From Gottfriedia acidiceleris (GTDB lineage: Bacteria; Bacillota; Bacilli; Bacillales; Bacillaceae_G): a DNA stretch of 64,000 bases. The DNA lies in the NCBI RefSeq assembly GCF_002128425.1, contig NZ_NESS01000001.1:310001-374000 (forward strand). The letters are read 5' to 3'. Position 1 is the stretch's first letter. Each line of letters begins with the position of its first letter. Both the position numbers and the translations under genes were made by a program. Positions 42,872 to 52,100 of the stretch are shown piece after piece. Under the pieces are notes generated by a model, which saw only the letters and a program-made list of their open reading frames with translations, was not told the DNA's origin and did no database searches.

Positions 42872-43300
42872 TTACCTATTTTCTTTTGGTAATAAGTCTG
42901 CAATTGTTTTCTTTGCAAGACCCTCAACAAGCCAGCTTTCCATCTCATCCTTTAATTTATATAAAGCAGAACGTGTAGATGGTGTAAAACATTCCTTACT
43001 ATTTACATCTAAAAAACCTTTCGAATATGGATCTGATCTCATCGCATCATAAACATCTTTTAACGTAATTTCATTAGCACCTCTGGCTAAATAATATCCA
43101 CCATCTCGTCCTTCTTTAGCTGAAATAATGCCTGCTTTAACTAAATTGGCAAGAATTTTTCTTAAAAAAGTAGACTGTGCTTCAAGTTTTTGAGCTAATA
43201 CTGCGCTTGGACAGATTCCGTCTTGCTCCGCTAAAACTAGTAGAGATTGCAGTGCTAGTCCAAACCATTTCGTACTAGAAACCTTATCTTTCAAGATCAT
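42872..43300 (-). CDS. Rrf2 family transcriptional regulator
   Basis: The protein is 142 residues. A winged helix (LAQKLEAQSTFLRKILANLVKAGII, EGRDGGYYLARGANEITLKDVYDAM) is typical of Rrf2/YwnA. Only one cysteine (KECFTP, about residue 99) is seen, so a three-Cys Fe-S cluster of the IscR/NsrR kind is absent; thiol sensing is possible. GAGGTG lies too close to the ATG, so a TTG at 43294 may be the real start. It probably controls the adjacent nitroreductase. Confidence 0.88.
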   Translation of the reverse strand: MILKDKVSSTKWFGLALQSLLVLAEQDGICPSAVLAQKLEAQSTFLRKILANLVKAGIISAKEGRDGGYYLARGANEITLKDVYDAMRSDPYSKGFLDVNSKECFTPSTRSALYKLKDEMESWLVEGLAKKTIADLLPKENR

Positions 43301-43429
43301 TCACCTCATTTACTAGTCTAAACTATTTTTTGAAAAAGACAAGCGAAGTTAGAAAAGCCCTCTGACTTTCCTAATTTCGCTCTTAATTATGGTTGGTAGA
43401 GATTTTAGTTACAATAATATTCGTAATGA

Positions 43430-44056
43430 TCAGTTCTTTTGACATTTCACCATAGTAAATTTAAACGGAGGTTTATTTTCCATATTCTTATGTGGCTCAA
43501 CTATTTCCGAAACTTCTATCAGTCCATAGCTTCCAAATTCTTGTTTGATCGAGTCAGAATCATAAAAAAACATTTTTACCCCTTCCATTATCTCGAAATA
43601 GTCTTTACCTAGTTGTTTGCCCTTTCCAAACATTGGAGCATCTTTTGAAATAGTAGTAAAAACCATGTAGCCATCCGGTTTTAGCTGATTATAGCAATCT
43701 TTAATAAACTTCTCTCTATCATGTTTATTCAATAAGTGAATAAGTGCGTAACAAAATATACCGTCATATAATTTTTGATCAAAAGGCATATCGGTTACTG
43801 AACCATGAATAATATTAAAATTAAACCCATTTTGTCTTGCCAATTCAATCGCTGTTTTTGAGATCTCAATACCTGTTACATTTATTCCGTTGTCAGTAAA
43901 AATCTTTGCGTTTCTACCATATCCAATCCCAGGAATTAATAAATCCTTAACTTTCTTTTCAAGGAAAAAGTCCTTTGTCGAAATTGCGGAGTCTGAAGGT
44001 TCATACCCCCACATCATTTGATTTTCTATAAAGCTGTTTTCCCAAAATTCTGCCAT
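43430..44056 (-). CDS. class I SAM-dependent methyltransferase
   Basis: The protein is 208 residues from the ATG at 44056 (AAAGGGG upstream). The SAM-binding motif I is LLIPGIGYGRNAKIF, motif II is VTGIEISKTAI, and DGIFCYALIHLL follows, as in the thiopurine/tellurite-resistance-like methyltransferase group. The substrate is unknown. It is monocistronic and convergent with nothing. Confidence 0.88.
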   Translation of the reverse strand: MAEFWENSFIENQMMWGYEPSDSAISTKDFFLEKKVKDLLIPGIGYGRNAKIFTDNGINVTGIEISKTAIELARQNGFNFNIIHGSVTDMPFDQKLYDGIFCYALIHLLNKHDREKFIKDCYNQLKPDGYMVFTTISKDAPMFGKGKQLGKDYFEIMEGVKMFFYDSDSIKQEFGSYGLIEVSEIVEPHKNMENKPPFKFTMVKCQKN

Positions 44057-44111
44057 TTCTAAATCCCCTTTCAAAACCATACAATCTATTTACCTTTGTA
44101 TTTATGTGATT

Positions 44112-44148
44112 AAAAAAAGAAAGACCCGAGGTCTTTCTTTTTTTATTA
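44112..44148. terminator. terminator hairpin
   Basis: AAAAAGAAAGAC pairs with GTCTTTCTTTTT around CCGAG. It directly follows the MFS exporter gene on the minus strand. Confidence 0.9.
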
Positions 44149-44152
44149 CTAT

Positions 44153-45664
44153 TTATGAAGCATTACTCTTTGCCATTTCTTTATCTGATAAACGTTCATT
44201 ACCCATTAAGAAAATTGAAATCAATGCTAATCCTACAGGAACTAATGTCCAAAGGAATGTATGGGCAATTGATGTTGAAAACACGTCAGTAATTTTTGTC
44301 AATATTGGTGCAGGAATCAATTTGGCAGCTTCAGGAGTAAAGGCTTGATTAATATTTGAAAAATCCTGAGGTGCACCACTTTTTGCAAATGCATCAGCAA
44401 TTTTATCTGTAAATACATTTCGTTGAATAACACCAAAAACAGTAATACCAACTGTCATTCCTAAGGCACGAAGGAATGCGTTAGTTGAACTTGCTGAACC
44501 ACGATTTTCATTATCAAAATGATGCATCGCAGACATACCAAGCACTGAGAATGATGCCCCTACACCAAGTCCAACGATGACCATATAGACGATTACTTGG
44601 AATTTAGTCGTATCAGGAGTTAACGTACCTAGACAAATAATACCAGCTAAAAGAAGCACAACTGATCCGACCATTATATTACGATAACTAGTTTTATTCG
44701 CTAAAGCCCCACCAAATGAAGCAGAAATACTCACACTTACCATCATTGGTAATAAGACTAAACCAGAATTCGTAGCTGTTCCACCTTGAACAAACTGGAT
44801 AAAAATCGGAATGTAAATTGTTGCAGCGATGAATGCCGCTCCATAAAATAAGCCAACAAAGTTACTAGCAGCAAAAAGACGATATTTAAACATATTAAAC
44901 GAAATAATCGGTTCAGCTGCTTTACGTTCAATTAATAAAAAGACAATAAGGAAAACAGCGAATCCAGCAAATAAACCTAAAATTTGAGCTGAATCCCAAG
45001 CGTATTCCTTTCCGCCTAGCTCAAGTGCAAACATTAAACATACGATACTAATAATAAATGTTGTTGCTCCCCACCAGTCGATTTGTTGCTTTGTGTGGTT
45101 TTTTGACTCCACATAAAAATAACTAATTAGTCCAAGTGTTAAAAGTCCAAAAGGAATATTAATATAGAAAATATATCTCCAGTCGATATAATCTGTAATA
45201 TAAGCACCAATTAGTGGTCCAAGTACACTTGATAATCCAAAAACTGCACCAAAAATACCGCTCATTTTACCACGTTTTTCAACTGGAAACACATCCCATA
45301 TAATTGAAAAAGCAATTGGCATTAAAGCACTTCCACCAATACCTTGAATTGCACGGTAAATACTAAGTTGAATAATAGAAGTCGCTGTTCCACAAAGAAC
45401 GGAACCTAAAATGAATAATATAATACCTAACATAAAAAATCTTTTTCTACCGTACATATCAGAAAGTTTACCGAAAATTGGCATCCCAGCCATTTCTGTA
45501 ACTAAGTAAGCCGATGTTACCCAAACAAATTTATCATAGCCACCTAAATCCTTTAATATTGTAGGCATTGCCGTCGATACGATTGTATTATCAAGGGAAG
45601 CGAAAAATATCCCAAGTAACAACGCAATCATAACAGGAACCAGTTTTGTTTCCCTTTTTTGCAT
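44153..45664 (-). CDS. DHA2 family MFS multidrug exporter (14 helices)
   Basis: The protein is 503 residues from the ATG at 45664; the ATG at 45670 is too close to the AAGGAGAG site. It has 14 predicted helices, motif A GKLSDMYGRKRFF, and motif C-like GLSSVLGPLIGAY, with LDNTIVSTAMPTI in helix 1 typical of EmrB/QacA exporters. It is a proton-driven exporter of unknown drug range. It has its own terminator. Confidence 0.92.
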   Translation of the reverse strand: MQKRETKLVPVMIALLLGIFFASLDNTIVSTAMPTILKDLGGYDKFVWVTSAYLVTEMAGMPIFGKLSDMYGRKRFFMLGIILFILGSVLCGTATSIIQLSIYRAIQGIGGSALMPIAFSIIWDVFPVEKRGKMSGIFGAVFGLSSVLGPLIGAYITDYIDWRYIFYINIPFGLLTLGLISYFYVESKNHTKQQIDWWGATTFIISIVCLMFALELGGKEYAWDSAQILGLFAGFAVFLIVFLLIERKAAEPIISFNMFKYRLFAASNFVGLFYGAAFIAATIYIPIFIQFVQGGTATNSGLVLLPMMVSVSISASFGGALANKTSYRNIMVGSVVLLLAGIICLGTLTPDTTKFQVIVYMVIVGLGVGASFSVLGMSAMHHFDNENRGSASSTNAFLRALGMTVGITVFGVIQRNVFTDKIADAFAKSGAPQDFSNINQAFTPEAAKLIPAPILTKITDVFSTSIAHTFLWTLVPVGLALISIFLMGNERLSDKEMAKSNAS

Positions 45665-45735
45665 GACCATCTCTCCTTTTACCTTTTAAACAAAAAATTT
45701 AATTTTATTAATGATTTGTATTCAAAGCTCTAAAA

Positions 45736-45915
45736 TCAGTCTTTATTAATGTATAAAATAGCATTACTTAATAGACCTAAACCTATTCCAATTCCAAAAC
45801 CAAGAAATCCTCCTACGATTAAATGTGATGTAAAATAACCGACACCTAAACCAATCGTTATTCCTAAAATTACAAAAGCAGCATAAAAAATTCCTACAGC
45901 TTCCTCATGTCTCAT
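45736..45915 (-). CDS. small glycine-rich membrane protein, 59 residues
   Basis: Read directly from the sequence: ATG at 45915 to TGA at 45736-45738, starting MRHEEAVGIFYAAFVILG and ending NAILYINKD. Two hydrophobic helices with many Gly (GITIGLGVGYF and GGFLGFGIGIGLGLL) suggest a two-helix membrane protein. GGAAGGA lies upstream. No family is recognised. It stands between the MFS exporter and the FAD oxidase pair, 71 bases before the former. Confidence 0.55.
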   Translation of the reverse strand: MRHEEAVGIFYAAFVILGITIGLGVGYFTSHLIVGGFLGFGIGIGLGLLSNAILYINKD

Positions 45916-46238
45916 AATATATGATCATTCCTTCCATATAATTTAACTTCAAATAAAATAATGAATGTCTCCACAAATTAGTTTATTTAATTTAAAGCTA
46001 ATATAACATTGTTTCGTTACTTTAACAATATATAAATTTAAAAATAATGTTGTATTTTTATAAAAAACAGTACTTCTTATGTAAAACATGCTACATTCCC
46101 ATTAACTTTATTGTATGAAAAGGAATACAACAACGTTGCGTATAAAAGTGAAAAACAAAAAACAAAACATTGTTGTGTTGTTATAGATTTAAATACTTAA
46201 CTTCATTATTTGGTCCAAACCATTTTATTCAAATCCAT
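45916..46238. other. AT-rich intergenic with a dyad
   Basis: No gene seen. ATTGTT (46008-46013) and AACAAT (46024-46029) form part of a longer imperfect dyad, and several ACATTGTTG-like words recur up to 46180. It could hold promoter and operator sites for the small membrane protein. Confidence 0.35.
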
Positions 46239-46775
46239 TCAACTAGCCTGACCTTTGCTCATTATCATTTTATAACAAAGACCAAGTGCACTTATTAAGA
46301 AAAGCCAGGCCGCAAAATGAAACATAAATTGAATGTCAATTGATTCAAGTAAAGTTCCTACACCTATAATACAGATAGCTGTTACAAAAGATGTCCAAAA
46401 TAAGTAACTTCTATAAAAATCAGATGAGGCATTAATAAATAATTTCTTTTCAGCGATTTTAAATAACGCAGTAAAGCCTCCAAATAAAACTTGCCCAATA
46501 TAGACAATCTTTATATTATCGATCAAAGGCAGTGAAAAAAATAATAAACAGCAAAATAATGAATGGAATATCATTAATAAATATGGTGAAACCCGGTCAA
46601 CGAATCGCCCACCAAAGTATACTACCACACTCAAACTTAATGAAAAAAGCCCATATAATAAACTAAATACGTCATACGCATCCCCTATATTCCTTAAGAA
46701 GAGGACATAATAAGGAAATACTAAGGAGCTACTAAATCCAATAATACTAAGCAATGCGATTAAAAAACGGTTCAT
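46239..46775 (-). CDS. half-length MFS-like membrane protein
   Basis: The protein is 178 residues from the ATG at 46775 (GGGGAAT upstream), just 4 bases past the oxidase stop; ATGs at 46799 and 46790 are alternatives. About six transmembrane helices carry a motif-A-like GGRFVDRVSPY, which is one half of a standard 12-helix MFS protein. No second half is present nearby, so it either dimerises or is a decayed transporter. It is co-transcribed with the FAD oxidase. Confidence 0.72.
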   Translation of the reverse strand: MNRFLIALLSIIGFSSSLVFPYYVLFLRNIGDAYDVFSLLYGLFSLSLSVVVYFGGRFVDRVSPYLLMIFHSLFCCLLFFSLPLIDNIKIVYIGQVLFGGFTALFKIAEKKLFINASSDFYRSYLFWTSFVTAICIIGVGTLLESIDIQFMFHFAAWLFLISALGLCYKMIMSKGQAS

Positions 46776-46779
46776 AGGA

Positions 46780-48216
46780 TTATTCCCCATAATTTTCATA
46801 AAAAGTATTCATAAATACACTATTTGGATCAAACTCTCTTTTCTTTTTGAAAAAATCTTGAGTTTTTGGATATGCTGTTACCATTTGTTGCTTAGTCTGA
46901 TATGGATAATAAGGTAAATAATAAGTTCCTCCATGCTCCAAAGTTATATCAGTCCACTTCTGAATGACCTCTTTTGTATATTGAACTGAATCTTTATCTT
47001 TACCGTGTTGAATTAAAACAACGAAAGCAAACATATTATCTTTCGCATAATTCATGACTGTTTCATCATCTTTTTCAACGTATCGAATCGTTATGTTTAA
47101 TATGTTTAAATTTTCATATTGTAAATATTCTCTAAGTTCATCAATGTATCGAACAAATTCATTTACGGGTACAAAAAATTCTTGTAAAACCTGTGTATCT
47201 TGACGGTCATCGAATTCCATAAACTTACTTTCAGAACGCATGACATTATTACGAGTTTCATAGTTTCCATTTAAGGAATGAATAAAGCGATATTGAAAAC
47301 CCCAAAAAAGATCTTTACCAATATCCGAAGTTCTGGACATACCTAATGCAAACTTCGGTAATAAAGACGAATGATCTTCCTTCAATTCTTGATCCGAATC
47401 GGACATTTTACGAGATGCTTTCATATAATTAATTGCATAAACCTTATTTAAAAAGCTATCTGGTGCTACAGAAATTCTAGCAATATGCATCCTTGCATTT
47501 TGGTTGTTTAAAACGTTCTTGTTAAAATAATTTGGATACTTTTTATAGTCCATCGTTTTTGTTTCTATTTTGTATAATTCATTATCTGTTAGTTGAAACT
47601 CTACTTCTAAAATAATTCCAAATAAACCATAGCCACCTAATACATAAGGGAATAATTCTTTATTCTCCGTGCGGCTTACTTTAATTACTTTCCCTTCAGG
47701 CGTTAATAATGTGAACCAATTAACAGTACTAGCTAATGAGTGATTCCGAATGTCACGACCATGTGCGTTCACACTTAATGAACCACCTACTGAAAATATC
47801 TCTTGTGACTGAGTTACCTTTAATGCAAGATGATAAGGATTAATCGCTTTTTGTATATCTCCCCATGTTGCACCACTTTGAACAATAACTGTCTTTTGAA
47901 CAGGATCCACTTTTTCAACTTTATTAAATGTCTTTAAATCGATTACCACTCCATCTTTATAATATGTATGTCCACCTTGACTATGTCTCTCACCTGCAAT
48001 TGAGACTGTCTTCCCTTGTTTTTTTGCATCGATTACAATTTTCTTTAATTGATCTACTTCCTTTCCTTTGACAATTCGATCGATTTTAGTAGGAAGAAGA
48101 TGGCCAACATCATCAATCACTCCATGCTTTAATGGAACAGGTTTATTCCACAGAGTATGAAAAACTGTAACAAACACTGTTAAGAGGAGTATTCCTACAA
48201 ATATTCGTTTCCCCAT
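46780..48216 (-). CDS. FAD-binding oxidase (aldonolactone/GlcD-type)
   Basis: The protein is 478 residues. An N-terminal transmembrane anchor (about 4-20) is followed by a FAD_binding_4 (PCMH) domain with SIAGERHSQGGHTYY and SVGGSLSVNAHGRD, and a C-terminal oxidase region as in D-arabinono-1,4-lactone or alditol oxidases. It probably sits on the outer or inner membrane face and oxidises a sugar-like or hydroxy compound; the substrate is unknown. TAGGAGGAAAAG precedes the ATG. Confidence 0.82.
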   Translation of the reverse strand: MGKRIFVGILLLTVFVTVFHTLWNKPVPLKHGVIDDVGHLLPTKIDRIVKGKEVDQLKKIVIDAKKQGKTVSIAGERHSQGGHTYYKDGVVIDLKTFNKVEKVDPVQKTVIVQSGATWGDIQKAINPYHLALKVTQSQEIFSVGGSLSVNAHGRDIRNHSLASTVNWFTLLTPEGKVIKVSRTENKELFPYVLGGYGLFGIILEVEFQLTDNELYKIETKTMDYKKYPNYFNKNVLNNQNARMHIARISVAPDSFLNKVYAINYMKASRKMSDSDQELKEDHSSLLPKFALGMSRTSDIGKDLFWGFQYRFIHSLNGNYETRNNVMRSESKFMEFDDRQDTQVLQEFFVPVNEFVRYIDELREYLQYENLNILNITIRYVEKDDETVMNYAKDNMFAFVVLIQHGKDKDSVQYTKEVIQKWTDITLEHGGTYYLPYYPYQTKQQMVTAYPKTQDFFKKKREFDPNSVFMNTFYENYGE

Positions 48217-48250
48217 TTGCTTTTCCTCCTAGTAGATAAAAATTAAGCAT

Positions 48251-48299
48251 TAAAAAAGACGTGCTTACAATAATGTATACACGTCACGTCTTATTTTAA
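48251..48299 (-). terminator. terminator after ydbT
   Basis: AAGACGTG pairs with CACGTCTT across a 21-base structured loop, followed by TTTTTTAA on the minus strand. Confidence 0.7.
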
Positions 48300-48412
48300 C
48301 AATACGTCCTGTACTAAATGATATAGATTTTTGAAGAATGTTTGAAAAGTACTATTCAAAAATCAAATCAATGAAGTTTAACAGAACTGAAAAAAAAAAC
48401 ATAAAATAATGA

Positions 48413-49834
48413 TTAGCTAAACCAACCAATCATTCGATTCACGTCCTTTTCCTCTAAATGTCTTACCTGATAAGTACGACCATATTGGCTTGAAAGAATC
48501 GTAATGTAAATAGATTTTAGTTTTACTCTTTTTTGAAGGAAACTTTGTTCACCAATCAGTACTTGTATTCGCTCTTTTGGCAAAATCGCAGTTGTTCTTG
48601 AGAAATAACCAGACTGAATGATCACAGTTCGATCTAATAATGAATAGCCTGCATTTCTAAATCCTAATTCTCCAATAAATACACCGATTAAAACAATGCC
48701 ATAAGCCCAAAATTGAACAAATGGAAGTAATACAATTCCACTTGCTATTAGAAGAAAAGTAATGATCATTCTTGAATAATACGTTTTCCGAGCTCTTTTT
48801 GGTGCTCGGTTTGATATTTCATCATAGTTAATAGAAGGAATAAAGTTTTTTAGAAATAAGTGCACATCTTTCGTTTTTATAAATGGATGTAGAACGTGTC
48901 TACCTTGTTCCTGCTTATCCCCCATTCCTACAGCCTCGACGTAAACTGTAGAATAGCCAAATAATTGACGAATGATCCCTTCTTTTATAACTACTCCTTG
49001 AATTCGCTTTAACGAAACTGTAAATTCATTTTTTTCAAATAACCCTCTTGTAATAATAATTCGCTCATCTCTTCTTTGGACAGTAAAGTTTGCAAATTTT
49101 AATATGTATCTAATGGTTGAAAAAATTAAGGAAAGTAATAAACTACCAAGAAATACAATAAAAAACATCATATAGGTGAATGTTTGTATTTGATTATAAA
49201 TTGCCACATAAATACTATGTGGGAGTAAATCCTCGATTTGTGAAAATAATGATGCTAAAACGGCAAAAGCTAGTCCAACTTCGAAGGAAGTGATTCCAGC
49301 TAAAAAAAGTTTTCTCGTTTCAATTGTTAAACTTATATCAACTAATGGCACTGCTTGTACACTATTATCCTCAGCTACAACCAAACCTACTTTTTTCTTT
49401 TTAGAGTTTAATACTTCATTTTTTAATGAAAGTGCCACTTCCTTAGGTATTGCATTTAATATACCTTCAGCTTTTTTTCCCCCAGCTGTTTCAATTCGTA
49501 CGCTCACCACATTAAAAAGCTGTTGAATAAAACCAGCATTAATTGAAAAAGATTGAATACGTTCTTTTTGAATAAATGTATTTTCGATTACAAATAATCC
49601 CGAACGAATTCTAAATTCATCTTCAGTTATATAGTAGGTAAATCGATACCATTTAATGATTGCTGAAGCAACTGGAAAAACAATCAAAACAATAGCAAAC
49701 AAATATTGAAACATTGACCCTTTACCACCTGAAACTAAAAGTATAATAAGTGGTATTAGTACGTTTTTAATTTGTTCTAAAAATACGGTAAGTATATAAG
49801 CTGGATGTTGTCTTTTTGGCTCAAACATCGTCAT
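48413..49834 (-). CDS. ydbT: bacterial PH-domain membrane protein YdbT
   Basis: The protein is 473 residues from the ATG at 49834 (AAGGAT upstream). Paired transmembrane helices alternate with bPH2 domains (ITEDEFRIRSGLFVIENTF; RIIITRGLFEKNEFTVSL; VIIQSGYFSRTTAI), the YdbT layout. In B. subtilis YdbST contributes to resistance against a bacteriocin. It overlaps the end of ydbS by 14 bases, so the two are coupled. Confidence 0.9.
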   Translation of the reverse strand: MTMFEPKRQHPAYILTVFLEQIKNVLIPLIILLVSGGKGSMFQYLFAIVLIVFPVASAIIKWYRFTYYITEDEFRIRSGLFVIENTFIQKERIQSFSINAGFIQQLFNVVSVRIETAGGKKAEGILNAIPKEVALSLKNEVLNSKKKKVGLVVAEDNSVQAVPLVDISLTIETRKLFLAGITSFEVGLAFAVLASLFSQIEDLLPHSIYVAIYNQIQTFTYMMFFIVFLGSLLLSLIFSTIRYILKFANFTVQRRDERIIITRGLFEKNEFTVSLKRIQGVVIKEGIIRQLFGYSTVYVEAVGMGDKQEQGRHVLHPFIKTKDVHLFLKNFIPSINYDEISNRAPKRARKTYYSRMIITFLLIASGIVLLPFVQFWAYGIVLIGVFIGELGFRNAGYSLLDRTVIIQSGYFSRTTAILPKERIQVLIGEQSFLQKRVKLKSIYITILSSQYGRTYQVRHLEEKDVNRMIGWFS

Positions 49835-50300
49835 CACTGATCCTTGCTAAGTAGATAATTTTATCTCTAAGCTTTTCTGCGACATGGTGTTCTAAGCCTT
49901 CAATCTCATGTGTGGTGGCAGCCGTGGAAATATTCACTGTAGATAAACCGTATCGACGCAGTATTGGTCCTACTTCTGTCGTAACGTGCTGAACTCTGAC
50001 CATAGGTATAACAATTCGTTTAATAACAAATATTCCTTTTTGAATTTCTAACTCATTTTCATAAATCTCATAAGCGGTATATTTCAATTTAAGTGTAGGT
50101 AAAAATAAAGTTAAAAAAATAATTAACGCTATAACGACACCTATAGTAATCATTAAAATAAAGAATGGAAGTGAAAAATATCTCATAAGAAAATAATAGA
50201 TAATTGGTAATGCAACTAGAGAGATACTAACTAATAGTGATGTAATTCTCCATACTGACCTCATTTTAGGTGATGGTCTTTGTGATGGATTTGCTCTCAT
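49821..50300 (-). CDS. ydbS: bacterial PH-domain membrane protein YdbS
   Basis: The protein is 159 residues. Two transmembrane helices (about 18-65) are followed by one bPH2 domain (YEIYENELEIQKGIFVIKRIVIPMVRVQHV). It is the usual partner encoded directly before ydbT. AAAAGGTGATT precedes the ATG. Confidence 0.9.
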   Translation of the reverse strand: MRANPSQRPSPKMRSVWRITSLLVSISLVALPIIYYFLMRYFSLPFFILMITIGVVIALIIFLTLFLPTLKLKYTAYEIYENELEIQKGIFVIKRIVIPMVRVQHVTTEVGPILRRYGLSTVNISTAATTHEIEGLEHHVAEKLRDKIIYLARISDDDV

Positions 50301-50486
50301 TTAATCACCTTTTCTATCTCATTAATCTATCACTTACTATATCATACCATGATACAAACTATTCACAAACCTCCTATTTATCGACAAAGTTTAAAAAAGG
50401 TAATTTTTCCCATAATTAAAGAAAAAAATTAATCATTTGACTAAGTAATTTCATTATGGTTTGAATATCTTCAAGCTGACTAATCA

Positions 50487-50537
50487 ATAAAAAAAGGCTA
50501 TCTCATTAAGTCTAACTAAAAAAAGACTTATGAGAAA
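50487..50537 (-). terminator. terminator after polysaccharide deacetylase gene
   Basis: A long imperfect hairpin (AAGGTTTCTCATAAGTCT with AGACTTAATGAGATAGCCT) is followed by a T run on the minus strand. Confidence 0.75.
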
Positions 50538-50544
50538 CCTTCTT

Positions 50545-51330
50545 TCAATCGTAATAAATAGTCTCAGATTCTCTAAAATTTACAATTACCTTTGCCTGTC
50601 CTTCTACAATCTTAGCAAATTCGTCCATAGGAGTATCATACTTAATATAGATTCTAGGTAAAAAATAGACCTCATTCTTTGTTCCTTTTTCAGTATAATA
50701 TTTTGGTTCGGTCGCTACTGCATAAGTATAGTACTTTTTCGTTTCTTCAATTACTTTTTTATTATAATTGCCATAAGGATACGATAGAGCAATGACAGAT
50801 TTTCCTGTAATTGATTGGATCTTATCTTTGGAATCTTTCAACTCATGCTTATAATCATCTATCTTCCTTAAATCAGGATGAGTTGCACTGTGCGATTGGA
50901 TTGAAAACATCCCTGAATCAGACATCTTTTTTAAATCAGTGCTAGAAAGACGATCCGGCCATCCAATATAATCGGAAATCGCAAATATAGTTGCTTTTGG
51001 TGTAAACGTATCCGATTTCAATTTTTGAAAAATTTTTACCACATTTAAGTTATTTTTATAACCGTCATCAAGCGTAATAAATATAGGTTTCTTTACTTTA
51101 TTACGATCTCCCCATTGTTCAAAAGTTAGAAGCGTAAATCCATGATCACGTAAATAAATCATTTGTTTTTCAAAATTTTCTGGTGAGACAAACAAGTCTT
51201 TTACTCCGTGTCCAGTAAACTCATCAATGGAATGATAAATTAAAATTGGAATTTTGTCTGCAGCATGTATTTTTTCTGGCAGCTGTATCCACAAAAATAG
51301 ACATAGAAAAAATAAAGTTATCTTTCGCAT
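50545..51330 (-). CDS. secreted polysaccharide deacetylase (NodB domain)
   Basis: The protein is 261 residues from the ATG at 51330 with AAGGGAGG upstream. It has a signal peptide (RKITLFFLCLFLWIQLP, cleaved near HAA). The NodB domain holds YHSIDEF, LDDGYKNN (metal Asp pair), SHSATHPDL (metal His) and SYPYGNYNKKV. It is likely to deacetylate peptidoglycan or another wall or matrix glycan outside the cell. It is monocistronic. Confidence 0.9.
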   Translation of the reverse strand: MRKITLFFLCLFLWIQLPEKIHAADKIPILIYHSIDEFTGHGVKDLFVSPENFEKQMIYLRDHGFTLLTFEQWGDRNKVKKPIFITLDDGYKNNLNVVKIFQKLKSDTFTPKATIFAISDYIGWPDRLSSTDLKKMSDSGMFSIQSHSATHPDLRKIDDYKHELKDSKDKIQSITGKSVIALSYPYGNYNKKVIEETKKYYTYAVATEPKYYTEKGTKNEVYFLPRIYIKYDTPMDEFAKIVEGQAKVIVNFRESETIYYD

Positions 51331-51440
51331 AAAATCCTCCCTTTTCTTTTTACTATTTAGTGTTCCAATTTCCATTTTAACTATCATTATTTCTAGTATT
51401 TTTATACTATTAAGAACTTAATTGTCGCACACAATAATTT

Positions 51441-51478
51441 AAAGCCCGTTACTCTTTTTGTAGTAACGGGACTTTCTA
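51441..51478 (-). terminator. terminator after HugZ-like gene
   Basis: AGTCCCGTTACT pairs with AGTAACGGGCTT around an ACAAAAAG loop, followed by TTAAATT on the minus strand. Confidence 0.85.
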
Positions 51479-51479
51479 T

Positions 51480-51974
51480 TTAATGGTTCATTTTAGAAGG
51501 ATCAATTTGTATAAATGTTCCTTCAATCAGATCGAGATCATAAGTTTGCCCGAATCCAGCGATATATCGACCTTCTATTGGTGTAAGCTTGAATAACGAC
51601 AGATAAATTCCTCTTAAAACTTTAATCATCTGTTCTCCGTGATTTTCTATAAACTTATCAAATATGTGCTCTTTGTCTACATTACCCACGTATTCAGGAG
51701 TACATTTATAACGAATGCGTTCTCTAGCAAATAAAATTGGAGAAGTTGCTTCGTCTGCAATAATCATCACACTAATAAACTTATTGTTTTCTAAATATTG
51801 AAAATGAGCTGCAATTCTACTAATGAAAATATAGAAGTTACCTTCGTAGATTACAAAAGGTGAATAGCTAACATGCGGATCCCCTTTATCATCTATTGAA
51901 CTAATTATCAATGTTTTACATTCAGATTGAAGTTTTTCATATTTTTTAAATTGAACTTCTAATTGTTTTTCCAT
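51480..51974 (-). CDS. HugZ/HutZ-like heme-utilisation protein (PNPOx fold)
   Basis: The protein is 164 residues from the ATG at 51974 with AAGGAGATGCTT upstream. It has a pyridoxamine-phosphate-oxidase-like split barrel (TLIISSIDDKGDPHVSYSPFVIYEGNFYIFIS) and the FGQTYDLD C-terminal strand seen in HugZ heme-degrading proteins. HugZ-type proteins bind and break down heme for iron. A Fur box directly upstream supports iron control. Catalytic activity is inferred. Confidence 0.82.
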   Translation of the reverse strand: MEKQLEVQFKKYEKLQSECKTLIISSIDDKGDPHVSYSPFVIYEGNFYIFISRIAAHFQYLENNKFISVMIIADEATSPILFARERIRYKCTPEYVGNVDKEHIFDKFIENHGEQMIKVLRGIYLSLFKLTPIEGRYIAGFGQTYDLDLIEGTFIQIDPSKMNH

Positions 51975-52012
51975 AAGCATCTCCTTAAAAAAATATTTTC
52001 GCCACACTTAAA

Positions 52013-52027
52013 TGATAACAATTATCA
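52013..52027. promoter_or_regulatory. Fur box
   Basis: TGATAACAATTATCA matches the 7-1-7 Fur consensus TGATAATNATTATCA at all but one base, and more GATAAT-like hexamers extend it to about 52040. It lies 38 bases before the HugZ-like start. Confidence 0.85.
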
Positions 52028-52067
52028 TTCTCATTATCACGATGTTTTCTGAATATTGCATCAAATA

Positions 52068-52100
52068 TAAAGAGCCTTATTATTAAATTAAGGCTCTTCA
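52068..52100 (-). terminator. terminator hairpin
   Basis: AAGAGCCTTA pairs with TAAGGCTCTT, followed by a T-rich tail on the minus strand. It lies 240 bases past the deacylase gene and may end that operon. The stretch 52101-52337 holds no gene. Confidence 0.7.
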
